Assembly: GCA_002495675.1 (NCBI GenBank)
Contig: DAGH01000013.1
Coordinates: 36,928 to 47,922, forward strand
Source: Euryarchaeota archaeon UBA182
Lineage (GTDB): Archaea; Thermoplasmatota; Poseidoniia; Poseidoniales; Thalassarchaeaceae
Direction of reading: 5' to 3'
Length of the DNA: 10,995 nucleotides
In this document: positions 7,114-10,995 of the stretch, piece by piece
How the letters are laid out: each line of letters begins with the position of its first letter
How positions within the stretch are numbered: position 1 is the stretch's first letter
Translations under genes and position numbers: made by a program
Notes under the pieces: generated by a model
Told to the model about the DNA's origin: nothing
The model's input: only the letters and a program-made list of their open reading frames with translations
Database searches by the model: none

Positions 7114-8850
7114 TTATTCAGCACGTTCGATTATGTCAACGGTGACTATTCCCTCATGTAAACGGATTCGAACTAGATCGCCAGTTTTGATATTCGATGT
7201 CGGATCGAAGTCGAAACCATGGCCATAGGGTATGGCGTGTAGAGATGCGGCTGGGAGCGTTAAAGGACAGACGTCTCTGTTCAGGATACCCTTGGGGCCT
7301 ACTCCATGGTAATTCAGCCCCATGAGCACATAAGGGGCAACTGTGGACCCGGAGCCTTTTGGATAGACCACAATTTTTCCTTTCATAGATTGGCCTTCCA
7401 ATGGATGCCCTTGTTCAGTAATTACGCCTGTCTGGGGGTCCACGTATCCGAGGTAGGTGATGGGGACATCGGTTGAAATCGCCCTGCCTGTGACGTCAAA
7501 GGAATCTTGGCTTGGCAGGCCGATGCCGATCATGTTCTCGGTCTCTATTGGTTTCTCCACATTGGATCTGATCTTATTTGGTTCTGTCTTGGATAATTTT
7601 GGCCTCGGTCCCTCTGAGAGATTGGGGTCGAATGCATGAGCGACGCAATCCGAGATCCTAGCCACGCTGGTGGGCATGGAGTTTAGGCCACTCTTGAGAT
7701 AATGCTCTGCCTTCATTGAATTTGTCAGGATGTGGTTGTACAGTTCTCTGTTGTAGGGCGTGACCTCTGGACAGGTGTCCTTGAGGAGTAGGGCGCCTGC
7801 CTGTTCAAGTATCTCTAAGGACCCGTCTGAGCTTAGAATATCGAGATTACTTGAGGATGTGAAGACCCAGAGTCGATTGTCTGGTATCCTCATGCCAAGC
7901 TCCATCCTCCCTCGCACCTCTGCAACCACTGACCTCACTTCTCCGATGCTGGCTTGTGGGCATCCTATAACGACCAGGTCCACTGTGCCTTTGGGGCCCA
8001 ACCTCTCGTAGCATTGCTGAAGGTCCCAGGACGAGAATTCAACAAAACCGAGATAGTTCCTGTCTGATGGAGGCGGAGAAAACCCCTCGATCCAAAGCAT
8101 GGGACAACCAAAATTTGCCGCTGCAGCAGTCAGTGCCTTTCGCATTTCAAATGAAAGATTCTCTGGAAGTCCAGAAATAAGGGGCATGGGTCCGAATGGC
8201 ATGTTCCAGCTTGCCTCAATTTGACTTCCTATCCAGTCGCCAAGTATTGAAAAATCCGTTTCAGAGGAAAGTTCACAATTTACCTTCACGTGTAAATTTG
8301 GCATCCTGTTTTCCTCCAAGTGTAGCCCCCAGAGAGGGACCCATCCCGTTAATGCAGTTGATAGGGCGGATAGGCCTGATTCTCTGTTTGTTGCCAGATT
8401 TGTGTACGTGTTTGCGAAGCAGACCGCGTTTGATTCCGCCCAGCAGCCTATTCCTTCTGGTGCTTCATATGGCTGATCATATGGGGTGCAAGAGAGTGTT
8501 GTCTCAATTCCCATATCCCAGTATGATGTGACTATCTCTGTCTGCAGGCTCAGAAAATCAGGGAAATCTATGCCCATTTCTTTGATTTGGGAGGAGTCGC
8601 ATCCCGCAGAATTCAAAGTTGTTGGAATGGCTACTTTGGCCTTAGAATCAGAGGACAAGTCTGCGAGGAATCTCCTCAGACCAACCCCTCCTGTGATGAC
8701 TGAAACTCCTGATACATGGGCATTTATTGCTTTCGTGAATCGCTTTGCGCCTGCCACATAACCCAGATCCGTGACCAACCTAGCGGCCTTTTGCTTGGCT
8801 GGCCCATGCTTTCCGCCAAGCATTTCATTGAGCTCTGGAGGTACGTCCAT
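7114..8850 (-). CDS. Aconitase X / phosphomevalonate dehydratase, large and small subunits fused
   Basis: Probable [4Fe-4S] dehydratase of the aconitase X family, 578 residues from the chosen start. The N-terminal part (about 1-415) is the catalytic DUF521-type domain. It shows MLGGKHGPAKQKA, VAIPTTLNSAGCD, SCTPY (Cys121), WAESNAV, the GCPQ segment (Cys297) and KDTCP (Cys360); these three cysteines are the likely cluster ligands. A polar linker (about 416-450) joins it to a DUF126-type swivel domain (about 451-578) with a PKGSGST loop. In archaea this family dehydrates mevalonate 5-phosphate in the modified mevalonate pathway, usually as two separate subunits. Cis-3-hydroxyproline dehydratase is the other known activity and cannot be excluded. 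I chose ATG 8850 because family members begin just before the MLxGxxG motif. An in-frame ATG at 8913 would add 21 residues, and ATG 8937 or TTG 8955 would abut or overlap the divergent peroxiredoxin. Confidence 0.88.
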   Translation of the reverse strand: MDVPPELNEMLGGKHGPAKQKAARLVTDLGYVAGAKRFTKAINAHVSGVSVITGGVGLRRFLADLSSDSKAKVAIPTTLNSAGCDSSQIKEMGIDFPDFLSLQTEIVTSYWDMGIETTLSCTPYDQPYEAPEGIGCWAESNAVCFANTYTNLATNRESGLSALSTALTGWVPLWGLHLEENRMPNLHVKVNCELSSETDFSILGDWIGSQIEASWNMPFGPMPLISGLPENLSFEMRKALTAAAANFGCPMLWIEGFSPPPSDRNYLGFVEFSSWDLQQCYERLGPKGTVDLVVIGCPQASIGEVRSVVAEVRGRMELGMRIPDNRLWVFTSSSNLDILSSDGSLEILEQAGALLLKDTCPEVTPYNRELYNHILTNSMKAEHYLKSGLNSMPTSVARISDCVAHAFDPNLSEGPRPKLSKTEPNKIRSNVEKPIETENMIGIGLPSQDSFDVTGRAISTDVPITYLGYVDPQTGVITEQGHPLEGQSMKGKIVVYPKGSGSTVAPYVLMGLNYHGVGPKGILNRDVCPLTLPAASLHAIPYGHGFDFDPTSNIKTGDLVRIRLHEGIVTVDIIERAE

Positions 8851-8937
8851 GTCATACCTGCCATGGTAGGAGGAGATGAACCTAGGGTTGCTTGGGGCCG
8901 TACGAGGCTTCATGTGGCTGAGTTTGCACGCACCCAT
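8851..8937. promoter_or_regulatory. Short divergent intergenic region, presumed promoters for both directions
   Basis: This 87-nt gap lies between the minus-strand dehydratase and the plus-strand peroxiredoxin, so promoters for both should be here or just inside the genes. I see no AT-rich TATA-like box on either strand and no strong Shine-Dalgarno before either start. Assignment rests on gene layout only. Confidence 0.3.
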
Positions 8938-9420
8938 ATGCTGAAGCCCGGACAAAAGGCACCCAAGTTCAAAGCCAAGACCCAGAATGATGAGTACATC
9001 TCGCTGGATGAGATATTAGCGGATGGAAGTGGACTAGTCCTCTTTTTCTATCCGAAGGATAGTACGCCCGGATGCACCAAAGAAGCCTGTGATTTCAGAG
9101 ACGCATTCGCTGAATTTAAGCAGTCAGGATATAAAATTCTAGGAGTTTCCAAGGATTCCGCTAGGTCCCATGTGAAATTCATGGAAAACAACAATCTTCA
9201 ATTCGATCTTATCGTTGATACTGACTTAGAAGTTCAGAATGCCTATGGGGTTTGGCAGGAAAAAACAAATTACGGCAAGACGTACATGGGGACTGTCAGG
9301 TCTACCTTCGTGATAGAGAGTGACGGGGTGCTGTCCGTGGCCAACTACAACGTTCGTGCGACTGGGCATGTGGAGCGATTGTCAAAAGAGTTAGGAATAG
9401 CTACATCGAATTCAGAGTGA
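8938..9420 (+). CDS. bcp: Peroxiredoxin, PrxQ/Bcp type
   Basis: Thiol peroxidase that reduces hydrogen and organic peroxides in the cytoplasm, 160 residues, the usual length. The active-site segment STPGCTKEACDFRD holds the peroxidatic Cys46 and a resolving Cys51 five residues later, the signature of the PrxQ/Bcp class. Thr43 and Pro44 before Cys46, and Arg121 in VRSTFVI, complete the usual catalytic set. The thioredoxin-like fold is evident (LVLFFYPKD, ILGVSKDS). ATG at 8938 is chosen because MLKPGQKAPKF is the normal family N-terminus; the frame stays open upstream for 74 codons, but that would overlap the divergent dehydratase. It ends 1 nt before the next gene, so the two are probably co-transcribed. 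Confidence 0.94.
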   Translation: MLKPGQKAPKFKAKTQNDEYISLDEILADGSGLVLFFYPKDSTPGCTKEACDFRDAFAEFKQSGYKILGVSKDSARSHVKFMENNNLQFDLIVDTDLEVQNAYGVWQEKTNYGKTYMGTVRSTFVIESDGVLSVANYNVRATGHVERLSKELGIATSNSE

Positions 9421-9421
9421 G

Positions 9422-10273
9422 GTGCGATTCTTGATAGATGGGAAGAAGGAAGCGATTGCAAGTTTTCTTCGCAAGTGTGTGGAATACGCGGACCTTTCCA
9501 TCCAGAGAAAACAAGAAAGGGGAGATCCTGAGGCCGAGATATCAGGATGGAAATCCTACAGGGAGTTTACCGCCTACTCTCTATCAGAATTACAATCCGG
9601 GAAATTGGACGATTGGTTGAAAGACGATTCGATTGAGGCTCTTCCCCACGGATCAAAGACCCTTGAATCAGGATACAGCAAGATGAATTTGGATGATATG
9701 GAGCACACGCGAAGAAGCGCCATGCTTGGATCTATCTTGGGGCCCCGTCCAGTCTTTCTGGTCGGGACTGAAAGCCCAGATGGTGTGAAAAACCTCGCTC
9801 CTATGTCGTCAATCAATATCCTCTCTAACTCACCGCCTCTGATATCAATGAGCTTATCAATAGACCGAGGCGGCAGGATGAGGGACACGCTCTCCAACAT
9901 ACGAGAGGCAGAAAATGGATGTCGAGTGTCCATCCATTGTCTGAGGGGAGATATGATCGGCGCTGCAGATGTACAGGCTGCAGCGAGACCAGTGCCCAGA
10001 GACACTAGTGAATGGGATTTGATTTCAGGTTCAGCCATACCCGATAACTCTGGAGACCTGCTTTCATCAGCGATAGCTACCATCCATACAAAGGTGGTAG
10101 AGATAAGGAAGCTGCCCGAGTCCAGTAAAGCATTCCAAGTGATCATGCTAGCAGAGTCGATCGCCACCATTCCTAATTCAGAGGAGCCGACTTCTAGGTT
10201 AGTTCAGATCAGTAACAATGTGTTATCGGGCAGTTCAGATGGTTCAACTTGGAAGTTTGAGCTAGATTGGTAA
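9422..10273 (+). CDS. Flavin reductase-like FMN-binding protein with N-terminal extension
   Basis: 283 residues. The segment from about 95 to 235 resembles the flavin reductase-like split-barrel family that binds FMN: ILGPRPVFLVGTESPDG (about 105-121), NLAPMSSINILSNSPPL (about 124-140), a RDTLSNIREAENG segment (154-166) and CRVSIHC. These correspond to the family's PRPVALVTT, NLAP.S and KDT..NI motifs. The first 88 residues, largely helical and charged (CVEYADLSIQRKQERGDPEA region), are not part of the usual domain and are unassigned. GTG at 9422 is the likely start, 1 nt after the peroxiredoxin stop. A later ATG at residue 88 would give just the flavin domain, but the tight spacing and continuous coding look favour the long form. 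The partner and substrate are unknown; a redox role alongside the peroxiredoxin is inferred. Confidence 0.82.
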   Translation: MRFLIDGKKEAIASFLRKCVEYADLSIQRKQERGDPEAEISGWKSYREFTAYSLSELQSGKLDDWLKDDSIEALPHGSKTLESGYSKMNLDDMEHTRRSAMLGSILGPRPVFLVGTESPDGVKNLAPMSSINILSNSPPLISMSLSIDRGGRMRDTLSNIREAENGCRVSIHCLRGDMIGAADVQAAARPVPRDTSEWDLISGSAIPDNSGDLLSSAIATIHTKVVEIRKLPESSKAFQVIMLAESIATIPNSEEPTSRLVQISNNVLSGSSDGSTWKFELDW

Positions 10274-10738
10274 GGAGTCCTCTTCCTGACCTTCTCTCCA
10301 GACGGCGGTGCCAAGGACGTGTTGTTTCTGATCTACCTTCACTCCTTTTCCTGGTACGACCAGAAGGCAACCGTCGTTGTCAATCTTGAAGGCTGGTTTC
10401 CCTATTTTATCTGCTAAATCGGCAATCCTTTTTCTCAATGCCCTTCTTTGAGTATCGACATGCAGAAGGTCGTGTAGATCGATGATAAGAGTCCTGCCGA
10501 GAATCATTGAATTCTCGACGTCTCTGAGATCTAATCCAAGTCTGTCGTTCGGTTTGAAATAACTCAATACACCGGTCTTTCCCGGCATAAGACGATTTGT
10601 TCGCTCGGACCAAACTGCATTGTCCAATTGGTGGAAAGGGTGGTTTGGAGTGATTTCCCCGCTTTTGGACAAGGAGGTCTCGGTCTCATTCTCCGGGGAA
10701 TATGTTGGAAGGCCAAGAATCCGATGTATCCACTTCAC
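10262..10738 (-). CDS. sepF: SepF-like cell-division protein
   Basis: Probable membrane anchor for FtsZ at the division site. 158 residues, close to the family's size. The N-terminal MKWIHRILGL can form a short amphipathic membrane-targeting helix, as in SepF, followed by a polar linker (about 12-52). The C-terminal part (about 57-138) fits the SepF fold: LSYFKPNDRLGLDLRDVENSMILGR leading into strand TLIIDLHDL, a helix (about 97-112), then AFKIDNDGCLLVVPGKGVKV, which parallels the usual GG-D....-LLTPPGV end. The call rests on this pattern without a search. The start is GTG at 10738, six codons after the upstream gene's TAG TAA, with no good ribosome-binding site. Its TAG stop overlaps the end of the convergent flavoprotein gene by 12 nt. 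No ftsZ is in view. Confidence 0.65.
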   Translation of the reverse strand: MKWIHRILGLPTYSPENETETSLSKSGEITPNHPFHQLDNAVWSERTNRLMPGKTGVLSYFKPNDRLGLDLRDVENSMILGRTLIIDLHDLLHVDTQRRALRKRIADLADKIGKPAFKIDNDGCLLVVPGKGVKVDQKQHVLGTAVWREGQEEDSLPI

Positions 10739-10756
10739 GATTGTCCAGCAACCTTA

Positions 10757-10995
10757 CTACTCAATCAGTTCTTCCCTCAATGACCTCGATAACTCGTCTA
10801 ATTCTGGATCTGGATTCCTGTCCGAAGACTGTCGTTGTGTGCCGTAGAGCTTCTCTGCCAACTCCTCCATTGAATCTCTGATCGGGTCATCATTTACTAT
10901 CTCACGCGAGATTGGCTTAGGCTCGGATGGGGATATCGATTTCGTGGACCTCTTTGTTTCTCGAGTCGGAGGGATTTTGGTCACATCAGAGGCAG
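10757..10995 (-). CDS. Hydrophilic protein of unknown function, 5' end cut by the window end
   Basis: The frame is open to the right edge of the window, giving at least 79 residues. The GTG at 10984 is only an internal candidate start, so the real start may lie outside. The visible C-terminus is highly charged and Ser/Pro-rich (PTRETKRSTKS, SEPKPISRE), probably disordered. It ends in two likely short amphipathic helices (DSMEELAEKLYG and DELSRSLREELIE). No domain is recognised. It ends in TAG followed directly by TAA, 18 nt before the SepF-like gene and in the same frame, so the two are probably co-transcribed. It could be the tail of a larger protein with its main domain off the edge. Confidence 0.6.
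   Translation of the reverse strand, partial: ASDVTKIPPTRETKRSTKSISPSEPKPISREIVNDDPIRDSMEELAEKLYGTQRQSSDRNPDPELDELSRSLREELIE

Noticed and set aside
8716..8937. 74-codon upstream extension of the peroxiredoxin frame
   Set aside because: It would overlap the 5' end of the divergent dehydratase, and peroxiredoxins normally begin at the MLKPGQKAP position.
8851..8955. Upstream starts for the dehydratase (TTG 8955, ATG 8937, ATG 8913)
   Set aside because: The first two abut or overlap the peroxiredoxin start and the added residues do not resemble the family; ATG 8913 remains possible but is less likely than 8850.

Overview
The window looks like a piece of a compact archaeal chromosome. The evidence is an archaeal-type tRNA-guanine transglycosylase with C1, C2 and PUA domains, an aconitase-X-type dehydratase that best fits the archaeal modified mevalonate pathway, and a probable SepF cell-division protein. 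Genes are tightly packed, GC content looks moderate, and one membrane protein carries an Asp/Gly-rich DxDGDG-type extracellular segment. A marine Thermoplasmatota-like (Marine Group II/III) euryarchaeon is my best guess. This is inference; no rRNA or other marker gene is present.

Layout. From about 8850 down to the left edge, seven genes run on the minus strand with gaps of 20 nt or less, or with 1-4 nt overlaps. In transcription order they are: a fused large-plus-small aconitase X / phosphomevalonate dehydratase; TgtA; ABC ATPase A; ABC-2 permease A; ABC ATPase B; ABC-2 permease B, with a roughly 240-residue extracytoplasmic acidic insert; and an unrecognised protein with five consecutive tryptophans that is cut by the window start. 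A short 87-nt region separates this cluster from two plus-strand genes: a PrxQ/Bcp-type peroxiredoxin and, 1 nt later, a flavin-reductase-like FMN-binding protein with an unassigned N-terminal extension. These converge with a 12-nt overlap on a minus-strand pair at the right edge. That pair is a hydrophilic protein cut by the window end, followed in the same reading frame by a SepF-like protein.

How the genes fit together. The two ATPase/permease pairs probably form one heteromeric or two related export-type ABC-2 transporters made from one transcript. TgtA acts in archaeosine synthesis in tRNA. The dehydratase would act in isoprenoid (lipid) precursor synthesis. The peroxiredoxin and flavoprotein make a plausible redox pair. 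No single pathway links the seven-gene cluster, so the shared layout may reflect housekeeping co-transcription rather than one system.

Most notable observations. TgtA keeps its catalytic aspartates and the zinc-ligand histidine but has lost all three zinc-binding cysteines. The dehydratase subunits are fused. Permease B has an unusually large Asp-rich, four-cysteine insert. The left-edge gene is easy to miss because its start is inside the window but its stop is not. No tRNA, rRNA, CRISPR array, insertion sequence or clear terminator was found.
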